NCBI GenBank assembly: GCA_944548615.1
Contig: OX155957.1
Location: forward strand, 4,332,795-4,396,794
Direction: 5' to 3'
Source: Micropterix aruncella
Taxonomy: Eukaryota > Arthropoda > Insecta > Lepidoptera > Micropterigidae
DNA length: 64,000 nt
Shown: positions 34,010 to 45,018 of the stretch, one piece after another
How the letters are laid out: the number at the start of each line of letters is the position of its first letter
How positions within the stretch are numbered: the first letter of the stretch is position 1
Made by a program: the position numbers and the translations under genes
Notes under the pieces: model-generated
Databases searched by the model: none
Told to the model about the DNA's origin: nothing
The model's input: the letters and a program-made list of their open reading frames with translations, nothing else

Positions 34010-34430
34010 TTAAAAGACCACGAGTTCCAATTAAATAATATCATGATCTCGCAATAGTTATCACCTGGTACGGCTTTGCTGTTTAGGTAAACTGCAACTA
34101 CAGGCAGTGGAGTTAGCGCACATGGCCTGCCAGACTACTCCGTTTCACCCTTTAAAGACCTTCGTCCCGTCAGGAAAACAATCTACTCGTTCCTAGAAAT
34201 AATATCTAAAACCGCAATTTCCGCTAGTCAAATTCTATATCTTCGAAGGGGATTTAATGTATGGTAAAGAAATGCTCGTATATAGCAAGAGAGCTGTCCT
34301 GAACCTACCATAGCCGGTCGTTAGTTCTGAGTCAATTGCTCGTCCCCCAGACGTTTAATAATAGTATTGGTGTGATAAAGAACGGTGGGCCCGACTATGG
34401 TCGGTAAACTTGATAGCAGCTCCGTTTGTA
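34010..34430 (+). pseudogene. R2-like LINE 3' end, second decayed copy
   Basis: From AAAAGACCACGAGTTCCAAT to CTTCGAAGGGG this aligns with 892-1125, with frameshifts and stops, and its 3' UTR (AAGAGAGCTGTCCTGAACCTACC) aligns to the shared terminus CAGCTCCGTTTGTA at 34430. It is more decayed than copy 1 and starts at the position encoding the conserved K-Y block. Confidence 0.85.
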
Positions 34431-35128
34431 ATGATATTATGTTCATGAACCGAAGGAATAAATATTCATTTATTTTGTGCTATGTAGTACTTCAATCGCC
34501 TGTCGTATTTGGCTCCGAATTGTGGATTTACATTTTCTTGCGAATACGACAATATATCACCGTAACAAGAGTAAGACATCTTCGGGCGAAGGAATCTTAT
34601 TACTACAAATGGCTTCATCAAAGCCGCTGATATACTCTCCACGCGCAATTCAGAAGCTGAAACAGCTTCTGTTTGTTTGAGAAATATTCTATTTCTCGTT
34701 TTGACCTTCTTTTATTTATTTAAATGAAATACAGAAATACACGAAAATACGAAATACAAGAAAATACAGAATTATTTAAAAACCATGAATCTGCGTATCC
34801 CCAGCTAGCATCAGCGCCTGTTCCAAGGGAGACACCAATTGCAATTTTGTGCAAATTAATTGCAAATTTTATATATATAATTTCATGAAAATATATTTTC
34901 TATTTTAATAATAAAAAAAAAATACAATAACAAAAGAGTTATCAAATTATTATAATATTATTTTTAAAAAAAACAAACAAAATAATCATTAACTATCTAA
35001 ATAATCCTTAAATAATAAAAGTAGTCTAAAATAATTATAAAGTAAATCTAAATACAAAAAAAAGCATCGTAATTCAATATAGGTTGTATACATATAGGTA
35101 ATATATATCATCAGAGATGTGAGGGTAT
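34431..35128. other. AT-rich stretch; LINE tail at 34700-34860
   Basis: 34700-34860 matches the 3' UTR block at 17440-17640 (GTTCCAAGGGAGACACCAAT), so it is a minus-strand retroposon end. Confidence 0.45.
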
Positions 35129-35193
35129 GTCAATTATGTGTATATAAATGCATTACTATTTTTTAGTAATGCATTTATATACACATAATTGAC
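35129..35193. repeat. Perfect palindrome, 30-bp arms, T5 spacer
   Basis: The arm at 35129-35158 starts GTCAATTATGTGTATATAAA. Its exact reverse complement is at 35164-35193, and the spacer is TTTTT. Confidence 0.95.
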
Positions 35194-35340
35194 ACACCCA
35201 GTATAATCAAGAACAGTAACCTTCAGTTACCGTTCTTTATTTACTAATCAACTACTGAATGAGGCATTTTTTAATAACCACCTGTGCCAGTCCTGAAATA
35301 TAATAAAAAATATTCTTAGAGCAAGGTGATATGATATTGT

Positions 35341-35433
35341 GCCGCCATACATATCCCGAAAGGGATGTTAAGTGCCTAGCGGGTAATTACCCCGCTAGGC
35401 ACTTAACATCCCTTTCGGGATATGTATGGCGGC
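35341..35433. repeat. Perfect palindrome, 43-bp arms, 7-nt spacer
   Basis: The arm at 35341-35383 starts GCCGCCATACATATCCCGAA and ends CTAGCGGG. The spacer is TAATTAC, and the exact reverse complement is at 35391-35433. The arms are GC-rich, unlike their surroundings. Confidence 0.97.
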
Positions 35434-35722
35434 CGCCTAAAATCCAAAACATCCCATACGGGATATCGCGCTCGCCGCTGCGAAAAATGCAATTTACGAT
35501 TCGAAACGTCGTACTTTATGCTTTCTGACGGCTGAAATACATGGCCGAATAATCTTTAATCCGGCGGCCAGCGGCGATAATATCGATCGGCTAATTAAAA
35601 AGTCAGCATAAACGTCAGACGGCAGTGTCGATCGGCCAGCGCGCGGCGGCCGCGTAGTTCCGCGAAATGTTTGTTTTGTACAGTGTTTTGTGGATATAAG
35701 TGCAGTGTTTACGGGATAAAAG
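35434..35722 (+). promoter_or_regulatory. CpG-rich stretch, candidate promoter and non-coding first exon
   Basis: A block of high CpG and GC content (GCGCGGCGGCCGCG near 35640) contrasts with the AT-rich surroundings and is not shared with other repeats here. It contains several CAGTG motifs near 35680-35705, resembling an insect initiator, and ends in AAA|GTGAGTAAT, a good splice donor at 35722. It could be the promoter and first exon of a plus-strand host gene whose next exon lies outside or far away. No TATA box or coding frame supports it, so it is a hypothesis. Confidence 0.3.
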
Positions 35723-36589
35723 TGAGTAATTTCCATTTTTAAGTAGTTTAGGCATAATTATTAGTCAATTGAAAGAGTCCATTTGCTGTTTTTCACGAAT
35801 TTTCAAAGAAAACACCGGCAACAACAAACGGCTCGCGAAAAAATGGTTGGTATTATTTTGTAATGTTTATGAAATATCCTGATATATTGCGAAATATGAC
35901 GTAATATCGCTTTAATTTAATAACAAAATAAGTATTGTTTCATTTACATCCTAGGTTATCACATAATTAGGCGTATTTTGAAAATTATATCTTGTTTTGT
36001 AAATTGAATCGCGCAAAGAAACTTCTTTTGATAATTACTATGAGAGAATAAAGTGCGATTTTCCATAGTTTTTCGATGAAATGTGACTCTTTGGAGTATA
36101 GTAATTAGTTATTAGACATATAATAAGTCTATGATAAGACAATATAATAGAAAAAATCTTACGAATTTTATATTATGGGCATTCAAAGTTTATTATTAAG
36201 TTCGGACGCGGAAACTCTCAAAACTTTAGATTTTTCTATAATATCAGACAAAGCTCAAAGTTCTGGTGTGATTTCTAAGAAGTGTGATGTAGTAATAAAG
36301 TTATTTTGAAAGAATTTCATATAAAAAAATACCATAAGTAGTCACAAATTAAAAATAAAAAAATTTTTTTTTTACGAGAATACATAATTTTTTTCTTGGC
36401 TGAATAAATAAATATTTTTGTATGCAAATAAGTAAAAAAAAAATATCGTTTTGGTAAAGCATTTAATAAAGAACATAACTGTATTTACAATTTTTGCATA
36501 TTTTACGTATTTTGTGACAAAAAAATCGAAATGATTTTATAGGCGAGTTTTTTCAGTTTGCCAATTTTGTAATATTTATTCATTATTAT
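35723..36589. other. AT-rich stretch, no gene
   Basis: Nothing recognised. Confidence 0.5.
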
Positions 36590-36765
36590 CTTAATTGTTT
36601 TACGAGATAAGGTTATAATGTTTTATATGTCAAATTTCAATGCGATCATTTTTCTCTTTATCTTTTTTAAATCCGTTTAGTGGTTTAAAAGTTATAATCG
36701 TTTTTCTCAAGGCCGTTGACTCGCGTCGATTTTTTGCGCGAATGTGTCGCGCGCAAAAGTGATAG
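36590..36765 (-). repeat. Dispersed repeat H, copy 1
   Basis: ATTATCTTAATTG, ACGAGATAAGGTTATAATG, TTTTATATGTCAAATTTCAA and TTGCGCGAATGTGTCGCGCG are shared, inverted, with 55490-55670. Confidence 0.65.
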
Positions 36766-36869
36766 GTGAGTTTTTACCTCGCAACGTGAGGGGACGATGT
36801 CCAACCAAGTAATGACGTTTTTAAGTAGTTAGTCCGATTCGAGTAAAAAGACCAATCGCCTGTTGTCAC

Positions 36870-38315
36870 AGGTATATATCCAGACGAGCTAAAAGAAGGA
36901 TGTATAAGACCTATTTTTAAGAGCGGAAAACACGACGATCACAACTATAGACCTATTGTTCACACTATTATTTAACGTCAATAAACTTATAGAAAAGTCC
37001 GTCAGCGAACAAATATATCAATTCTACAGAACAAATAACATCCTGACAGACAATCAATATGGTTTTCAGCCCAATAAAAACATGACTCTCTTGCTATCTA
37101 TGTATATTTACAGATGAAAGAAATAGACACTTAGATGAGAAAAAACGTGTATTGGCCTTGTTTATAGACTACTCGAAAGCCTTCGACATGCTAAATCACT
37201 GTGAACTGATAGAGAAGCTTGACACTAATGGCATAACGGGACCTCTTCTAGAATGGTGCAAAAATTATCTGAGCAATCGCTCTAACTATGTCAAAATCTG
37301 TAACACATACAGCGACAAGGTAATTGTAAACCAAGGTACTGCTCAAGGATCAGTATTAGGCCCACTACACTTTCTAACCAATGTCAATGATATAGTTGAC
37401 TATATAAAAAGCAGCTCTATTTATCAGTTTGCAGATGATACTTGTCTAATAGTTGCCGAAAAAAATGTAAGTACTGCACTCAGCAAAATACAGGAGGACT
37501 TTAACTCTCTATCTATGTGAATGGTCGCACGACTACGGCCTTGTTCTGAACTCGCAAAAAACAAAATTAATACATATTCACTCTGCACAAAATAAATTAT
37601 GCGAGTCACTAAAACTTGTCGCCCACGATCACAACTGCTTACATGACCGATATAGAACCAAATGCGACTGTGGAATAATAGAGGTAGTTTGTAACTCGCA
37701 AAAGTATCTTGGACTAGTAATTGATAATAATCTGAACTGCGGGCCCCACATAGATTCGATATGCGAAAAATTACGATCAATCCTATTAGCAAAATTTTAT
37801 ATTAAAAAAAATAGAACCCCATACCACACTTTACTAACCTTATATCATGCTTTTGTGGACTCCGTCATATCATACGGGCTAAATAGCTATATATAATATA
37901 TATAGACGCAATCTATACGCCTCAAATCCGTTTTTAAAACTAATAATCCCTAAAAAGATTAAAGAAAAATACAAGGGAAGTATCACAGAACTATTTAAAT
38001 ATTGTAAAATCCTTCCTATTCATTAAAAGGTGGAGCATGCTTTATTCGTCGATTTTTTTCCGGAAAGATATACAAATAGAGATAACCCGGGAAAGGGGAC
38101 CGAAAACTCGTAGTATAACAAAAAAAAATACTTATAATTAAAACTCTGAATACTTATGGCAGACGCAGGATAGAATATGTGATTCCTGAAATAATAAATA
38201 ACATATCTAATAAAATGAAACAATCATTAAATGAAAATAACATAAAATAGAAATTTAAAAAGCATTTGTTATCAAAATTGTAAATTTAAAAATAAAATAA
38301 AATAAAAACGAAACG
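36870..38315 (+). pseudogene. LINE reverse transcriptase, 3' half (broken)
   Basis: The reading can be followed across several frames: YPDELKEGCIRPIFKSGK and INKLIEKSVSEQIYQFY (fingers) at 36875-37080, then the longest frame 37152-37520 with DYSKAFDMLNH (motif A), QGTAQGSVLGPL (motif B) and QFADDTCLIV (motif C, intact FADD). After a stop it continues with HDYGLVLNSQKTKLIHIHSA and SQKYLGLVIDNNL (motif D/E region) to about 37900, and an (AAAAT)n tail ends the element at about 38315. Three or more frameshifts and stops inactivate it. It is the longest LINE fragment in the window; EN and ORF1 are missing. Confidence 0.85.
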
Positions 38316-38417
38316 CTTAAATAAAGAGCAACCTGTATGTACGTGATTTGGCAGCCATGACAGTGCGCGGACAGAAAGTATTCACTGCCGAACACAGATT
38401 AAAATCGCTGTGTAAAT

Positions 38418-38453
38418 TTTCTGGTAGAAATAAAATGTTATTTCTACCAGAAA
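38418..38453. repeat. Perfect hairpin, 16-bp arms, 4-nt spacer
   Basis: TTTCTGGTAGAAATAA and its exact reverse complement are separated by AATG. Confidence 0.95.
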
Positions 38454-39217
38454 GTAATTTTATTAGGTATTTCTAGAAAGTACTTATTTCTACCAGTAAT
38501 TAATAAATTTGGTTGTAATTTGATTGTATCTAATCTCCTTACTGATTCTAAGTATAGAGGATCTCTTTTTATATCACAGGCAAAACAGACCTGGTTTTAG
38601 AGATATATCTAATATATTAAGTATGTATTGTTTTTTGTATAAATTTAAAAAAAAACTATTTTCCAATGTGGCGATATAAATACGTAAATCGCGCGACCAC
38701 TGCAGGGTTATCATATTAAAGAAATAGATTGCCTGTAAAGTATGTCTTGTAAAAAACTCTAATGCCGGCGAGCCCTTTCCAGCCCATATCCTCTACCAGC
38801 TGCGCGTTTCGGTTCTTGTGAGTGTAAAATAAAATATTTCAAAACAAAAGACTGGTATTTCTTTAGCTAAAACATCCCAAAGGAAGATAAGATAGTAACG
38901 TTTTTACGTAAATCACTACGGCTCAGATACGACCTAGCACAACTTAAAAATATATATTTATTACCAAAAAAACTCGCAAAGGACGTAATTGATTTAATCT
39001 TACAATATGAAAATAAGTTTGTGGAATAACTACATATATGAAAATGATTATAATTCCTAATCTAGGACAGATTCTGAGTAAAGTATGATACATTCTAATA
39101 AAAAAATACCTTGAAAATATGCCACACATTGCAAGATTTCTAAGGCGAAAATACTACGAGTAGAAATACTAGCAACCATTACGATTGAGTGCGACCAATA
39201 GTGTTGATTGCAGGCTC
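38454..39217. other. AT-rich stretch, no gene
   Basis: Nothing recognised. Confidence 0.45.
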
Positions 39218-39939
39218 TTAATCTTCCTTGCACCTGGTGGAGTCTATTAGACCCCAACGAAGCAATATCTGTTGTATTCTTTTTTTTAATATCAAAGCGA
39301 GCCAGAGTTTTCAATAACTGGCCGTAAGGGTCTGTTCTTGCGTTTCGCCACGCCAAATCAGTTCGTCGCGAATCGGCCGACATTGGCAGACGTGTGTAAA
39401 GTGTAGTCGGGTCTCATAGACCCCACCAGGCAGGAGATTATGGTTTTTACTTACAAAACCTAATCTAAGTGGAACATATTTATATCTTAAGTATACTTTA
39501 TACTTAAAAATAGTACGACGATACTAAACGAAGATGATATAAGAAGGCTGTGTTTGAGGAAGACCATTTTGAAGATATCGAACTTGACTCAGCCAACGAA
39601 AAAGAGGATCGTGTTGATAAATACCGATTTCGTAAAAATTGACAATGAACGATATAAATTGTGTATTATATAAATTGTGTATTATATAAATTATATATTT
39701 CATATAAATTGTGTATTATATAAATTGTGTATTATATAAATTATATATTTCATATAAATTGTGTATTACGTTTTTTGACTGTTTAATTTCAACGTATGTA
39801 TTAGTGGTGTTTATAAGTATGTTTATTATATATTTTTTTAAACTTCTGTAAAAATAGAAACATACTTAATATTTGTGGTCCAACAGATTCCACCAGGCGC
39901 ACCATGCATTTTGTTTCCACCAGGCGCAAGGAGGGTTAA
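39218..39939 (+). mobile_element. piggyBac-type element, internally deleted, 722 bp
   Basis: TTAA at 39218-39221 and 39936-39939 flanks 19-bp inverted ends: the left end TCTTCCTTGCACCTGGTGG pairs with the right end CCACCAGGCGCAAGGAGGG, with three mismatches. Subterminal TCTATTAGACCCC and TCTCATAGACCCCACCAGG repeats resemble internal binding sites. Inside, LNEDDIRR (about 39523) and, one base out of phase, AVFEEDHFEDIELDSANEKE (39547 on) recall the acidic N-terminus of piggyBac transposases. The rest of the transposase is gone, so it is non-autonomous. Confidence 0.75.
39651..39772. repeat. AT-rich tandem repeat, about 50-bp unit
   Basis: AAATTGTGTATTATATAAAT alternates with ATTATATATTTCATAT in about 2.3 copies, inside the piggyBac-type element. 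Confidence 0.85.
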
Positions 39940-40454
39940 ATGAATATATAGTTTAAATTCGTGTTGTTTATACAATCTTAAATGGTACAATAAATAGCTG
40001 AACACAAGGATATAATTTAATAAAATAAACTACCACTGCATCTATTTTCCGGGTAGCGAGTCCTAGAGTACAAAAGGCTTGCTACATCGAAAATGTATAT
40101 ATTGGCGATGTAGCATGTAATTATATGTACTTTATGTACAGGTGTGTAATTTAGATATTATGTGAGACATCTATTCGAGACCATTTAATGTTGACTTTGT
40201 TTAATTCATTATTAAATTACTCATATTTTCCGTTACCGATTTAGCAAAAAAAACATAATTAGTAGACATTTCTTATTAGGGCCTAATTGGTCAATTACCC
40301 ACTTTCAGCGTAGTATAAATGACTGGGGTTTCAACTAATGAAACATTCACGCGCGCACATCGCCGCACCGTCCGTTCACAAATCGAATACTAACTAGGAA
40401 AGGCTTAAGTTTTCACTTACATATATGCATGAATATAATTAAATGAAAATATGT
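39940..40454. other. No gene recognised
   Basis: AT-rich. Confidence 0.45.
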
Positions 40455-40575
40455 ATATATAGCTACTAAGCCAACCTTAGTGCAGGCAAGGCCCAGCTAG
40501 TACAGCTTAATAACTCAAATAACTGTAACTTTTAATGATTTAATAAAGACATTTGTATTTGAATTTGTAATTGAA
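40455..40575 (+). mobile_element. Retroposon 3' end with TTTGAA tail
   Basis: Same family as 22040-22155 (AAGCCAACCTTAGTGCAGGC, AATAAAG, ATTTGAATTTG). Confidence 0.6.
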
Positions 40576-41280
40576 GTTATAGTTCGCCGATTTTATTTCA
40601 TAATTTTAGGATGCGTATTCAGTATAAACGAAGTTTTTAATAAATTGGGCCCCTAAAGACTGTCCCATTAATCTAATTGTCACATATTCTTAGTTTTTAT
40701 TTGTTACTGTCACCATAAATAAAACTTTATTATTATTAAACTCAAAACGACCAAATAAAACTCGTTAAATCAAACAAATAAAACTTCCCAACTCTGTCTA
40801 ATTCCTCTTAAAGATATCTTAGCCGAAAGGGCCATTAAAACTTTATTAAACTTACATTAAAGTATCATGGTGGCATCGACCGTTCATCCCGCGAATTACG
40901 AGGAAGTTGTGAAGGACAATCAACGACGCTGCGCGCTGTGCTAATCCATCCTTACTGCTCCTCGTTATGCTCACTTAATCGTGTTAGTGCATAAGTTAAC
41001 GATGGCCGCCAGCATAAGCATATGCGACATTCTAGTCATGCCGAACTTTATACTATGATCACATAGCAGTATGAAATATGTATAATACGGCGGACGTTCA
41101 CAAAAGAGTGACAATAAGTTACAAACTTTTTAGAAACATATTTTTAAAATACTGGCATCTATTACACCTGCATCATCCTGCATCATCTATTACACCTGCA
41201 GTTAAAATCTGAAAATCAGGAAATGATTTTGTTTCGAATTTTTCAAATAGTCATTCGTTTGCATCTTGTCGAAGCGTATT
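40576..41280. other. No gene recognised
   Basis: A GC-richer patch lies at 40865-41040, with no coding frame. Confidence 0.4.
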
Positions 41281-41289
41281 TGCGAAAAT

Positions 41290-41632
41290 TAAAAAAAAAC
41301 CCCTCTCACTATTCCCTAAACCCACCTATCCTCCCCCTCACCTTCTCACTCCCCCTTTACCTAAACCCCCCTTTCACACCCCCTCCCGCCCGCCCTTTCC
41401 CTCTCAGCCCCCCCCCCCCTAAACCCCTACTTCCTCATTTCTCTCCTTCTCCCTTCGCCTACCCCACTTTTTACTCCGCCTCTACATGCCTCCTTCAAGT
41501 TCCCCTCATACTACCCTTCCTTCCCCAAGCTCCCTCCCCCAGCTCCTACCCCCTAGCTCTCCCCAACAGCTCCCCCCCACCTCAACACACTTTTCCCCAC
41601 CCTTCTCCTCCTAGCCAACCTGCCCCCACCTG
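41290..41632. repeat. C-rich polypyrimidine tract, about 340 bp
   Basis: CCCCT/CCTTC-type low-complexity sequence with strong strand asymmetry (almost no G). The 141-codon frame across it is rich in proline and serine purely because of the composition. Confidence 0.85.
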
Positions 41633-41769
41633 TATGGTTTCTGAATAGTGATCGGCTAAGTTAAGGCACATGGTTATGTACGACTGTGATTTTCCTATTT
41701 TTATTTATTTATTATTTTTTATTTATATATACATTAAAATTCATGAGCACAAAAGAAAATAAAGTTACA

Positions 41770-41860
41770 GTTCAAAAAATGCGTATACAAAATTACGTTT
41801 CTGTGCTGTTGACCGTTGAGGAGTCCCCTCGTCGGGAGACGGGCTATCATAATTGTATGC
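41770..41860 (-). repeat. Repeat B unit, inverted
   Basis: ATGCGTATACAAAATTACG, TGTTGACCGTTGAGGAGTCC and GGGCTATCATAATT match the 119-bp units at 28960-29415 in reverse orientation. Confidence 0.8.
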
Positions 41861-42724
41861 ATATTATGTTATATTTTATTATGTTATACTATTATACTAT
41901 TATATATAAATATGCTACATTATTTTATATGTTTTAACATATGATATTATATTATATTGTAATATGTTATATTATATTATTTATATTATATTATGCTAAA
42001 TTATATTACGTATTGTTTTTTTTTTTTTTTAAGACAGAAGAAGGACAGCAGGCAAGGCTACAGGCTCAGCAAATAATATCACAGAACTATATATCCATCA
42101 CCCCAACACAGGCCTAGTGGGGTGATGTAATCCTGACAAGTTAATGCCCTTTCGCGATTTTCTTCATATGTATTCTTTTAAAATGTGTTAAAAAAAATGA
42201 ACACAATCTTTTTTATGTAACTATAAAAAATAGGATAAATAAATAAATAAATAAATAAAATATTTCAACCAAATATTTAAGGCGAAATGATACCTGGGAA
42301 CCTTTAGTTTTATGAGTTTTTTGAAAAATATCAGAATTAATTAAAAAAAGTTTTTAAGCGAAACCCTTGATAAGGAACCAATTTAAAATTTGATCTCAAA
42401 AAAGTTGCTCATAGCCCTGGACATTAAGGCTTTAAACAAACTTCGAAAATTTCTGGCGCGAACACTATCGAATGGTTAAATCTCTAGCGTCGCGTTTAGT
42501 AACATTTTTTATTTAGACCCTATTTTTTTAAATAATTAATTAGAACATGAAAACGCTCAGAGTTACACTAATATGCTTTACCAATAACACTCTTATACCA
42601 CCACAGCACAGTTATTCTGTGCGAGTGCTGCAATCGAAAGTTCAGTATGTGCCCGGTCGTCGGCGCGAGCGCACGTCGAATATTGCCTGACGGTCAACGC
42701 TGGATTTTTATTCATCGCATGTCC
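41861..42724. other. AT-rich stretch; retroposon tail near 42237-42258
   Basis: (AAAT)n at 42237-42258, preceded by a GC-richer block (42040-42160), looks like a plus-strand LINE 3' end. TATTATAT-type low complexity occurs at 41870-42010. Confidence 0.45.
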
Positions 42725-42759
42725 GCGGACACGCGATGATTATTTCATCGCGTGTCCGC
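42725..42759. repeat. Perfect hairpin, 15-bp arms, 5-nt spacer
   Basis: GCGGACACGCGATGA and its exact reverse complement around TTATT. A further imperfect inverted copy (ATCGCATGTCCGC) precedes it. Confidence 0.95.
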
Positions 42760-42839
42760 CCATTTCGGATATTTTTCTGAGGTCTCATGTCACCTTAAGC
42801 CTTATAGTGGTGGTGGTGGCCAAAGTATTTATTGATTTC

Positions 42840-42942
42840 TTTGCATTGGTTTATTTGCTAATATGTATGGATGTTTGCCAATCTGTATCTGACTTGTATT
42901 ACCAGTATACTAATAAAATGAATATGAATATGAATATATAGG
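42840..42942 (+). mobile_element. Retroposon 3' end with (GAATAT)n tail
   Basis: CCAATCTGTATCTGACTTG, AGTATACTAATAAAATG and GAATATGAATATGAATAT match, inverted, 16535-16640. Confidence 0.65.
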
Positions 42943-43194
42943 TGGCCATAGCGTCGCATTCATATGAACTCCGCCCGTATCACTGAAAATTGCCCGTTAT
43001 AATAAAGGTAGGCATATTAGTTTCATATTGAAAGAACTGAAATGAACCTCTAGCGATTGACAACTTACAGGGGTTCGTAACTAGCGATTTTCTAACAACA
43101 TAATCATACGCTAACACAGTATGATAAGGCTGCAACGTGGACATTTAATAATGGTTCTCTTAGCTCAATTGTTGAGCTATATTACTTATCTCAT

Positions 43195-43262
43195 GGGAGA
43201 CAGAACGATAATTATCGTTAAAACTTCCTATGGTAACGGGTTCGCCCGTTGTATTCGACACC
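43195..43262 (+). repeat. Family A 3'-end fragment
   Basis: GGGAGACAGAACGATAAT leads into the intact hairpin ACGGGTTCGCCCGT and GTATTCGACA. Only the last 70 nt remain. Confidence 0.75.
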
Positions 43263-43737
43263 ACCAAGTTTTCTCTAAGTTCTTGATATCTACTTAACAG
43301 CCTGCAAAAAAATATTTGCACGATTCTACCTCTATTTTCCAGCATTTTATCTCTCTCTATGTCACGTCCTGTGACTCTTCACGTATTGACGCTTTCCGAG
43401 CGCAACGAATCCCAAACGGGCACGCATTACTTCCATTACAATGGATCAGAGCCGCCTGTATAGGGCGCGGAGCTTTGAAAGGAGAGCCAAGCGCGAAACT
43501 TGCGCCGGGCGGTGTCATGTCGATATGAACTGCAGCCACGTCACTGCAACTGCTTCATTCTACGGAATATCCGCTCTCGAAAACAATTCCGCAACTCCGA
43601 CTGCGCCACTCACTGCGAAGTTTCGGAGAAACTGACGGAAATTCTCGCACCATTGTTACACGTACTTGATAGATATTTTAATAAGCTCAACTTTGCAGTA
43701 ATTGGAAATTACAACTCGTGATAAACGTGACAATGTC
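43263..43737. other. GC-richer single-copy stretch (43360-43650)
   Basis: Several overlapping frames, none with a recognisable domain. It is not shared with other parts of the window. It could contain host sequence. Confidence 0.35.
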
Positions 43738-43775
43738 AACCACTGCGGGCGAACTCGACACTATAGGGAGTTAAA
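43738..43775 (-). repeat. Possible family A 3'-end remnant
   Basis: CACTGCGGGCGAACTCGACA and TAGGGAGTTAA resemble the inverted 3' end of family A, weakly. Confidence 0.3.
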
Positions 43776-43854
43776 AGTAAATTAGCCCATTCTTTCTATT
43801 ATATAGTGAACGCAGACAGAACTAATACAGTCCACATGAAGCTAATGCACGAAG

Positions 43855-44470
43855 AAGTGTGAGCCCGGGTAGGACTCTGGCCAGTTTCCACACAGGAGTC
43901 AAACTTTGGGCGTTCCTGGACGGTTTGCGCACCGTGCGGCATCAGTTAATCGATTATGCAATCGATTATGCGACTGATGGCCGGGGGCGTCTGGAAACAT
44001 TATTTCTTATAGAGCTTGGGTAGTTGGTAACATTACGACAACTGCTCTTGAAACGAACATTTGGCTACCCGATACCGGGTGAACAGCCGGGCAAAGGATG
44101 CCTTGGTCTGCGATAGATTCGGTGGACACCGTATCACCGCTACATAAGGGACTAACCGCGCAAGCGACCTCGAAGCTGTAAACAGCCGGGAGGCCGGAAA
44201 ATCTGGCCATAACTGGTAGCGCTTGGTCTGCCCGCTAGGTTAACTACCCGATGCCGGGCAGTAAAGGTTGGTCTCTCACGGGCTAGTTGGCGGAGACAGA
44301 TAGTGAATTGTCTGAATCTAAGTCTGAGTCTTTTACGCTCATCCCACGGCATAAAGAACAAACAAATTTAATATTTACGCGGTGACGGGCGAGGGTTGAA
44401 AACCCCGCCCGGCACCCGGGCAGTTCTAACGACGTGGGTCGTTTTATCTGCCCGGGATGTCTTGCAACGA
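43855..44470 (+). repeat. Family A element, 5'-truncated and 3'-rearranged copy
   Basis: It begins inside the family (GAAGTGTGAGCCCGGGTAGG), continues through GATTCGGTGGACACCG and CTCACGGGCTAGTTGGCGGA, and ends in a rearranged 3' part with GGTGACGGGCGAGGG and GACGTGGGTCGTTTTATC. Neither end is intact. Confidence 0.75.
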
Positions 44471-44699
44471 CAGACTCACGCGCATCGGCAGTGTAGCGCG
44501 GGAGGGATGAGCGAACGAAGACCTGGAGAAGGATTATCCGGGATTCAGCCCCCGCCGACACCCCGTAAACCGTTTATTGTTTCTTCAACAATTACACAAT
44601 AATTACACAATAAATATTTTGTGCTAAGTACAACAACGAGTTTATTTATATAATCAAGAATTATATCATTGTTAGAAACCACTTATGATGATTGACAGT

Positions 44700-44810
44700 A
44701 CTTCAATCTACCCTGGACAACGGCGGCCGCAACATAGCCGAAACATCATGAGGTAAATTCGTTTTCATCTTATTTCACAACCACGATAGTCTTCGATATC
44801 GTAATGGAAA
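44700..44810 (+). mobile_element. Repeat D (Penelope-associated), partial
   Basis: ATCTACCCTGGACAACGGC, CCGAAACATC and ACGATAGTCTTCGAT match the inverted copies at 11748 and 45743. Confidence 0.6.
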
Positions 44811-45018
44811 TATAAATTGAAAGTAACCCTCCGTATACTAGTTTACTAAATCTCACATGCTATACTAGGTGGGGTTTGATATGCCCCCCAAAAATAAATG
44901 AAATAAAATCAACAAATTAATTACTTATGACAGTTATCAATAGGCAATTTATTGCAATAACTGATAATGAATAAGTTTAAGTCATATCCATTCAACACGG
45001 GCACGTGAACAACTTGCT

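Noticed and set aside
41223..41648. A 141-codon proline-rich protein
   Set aside because: Product of a C-rich low-complexity tract with no start context or homologous domain.
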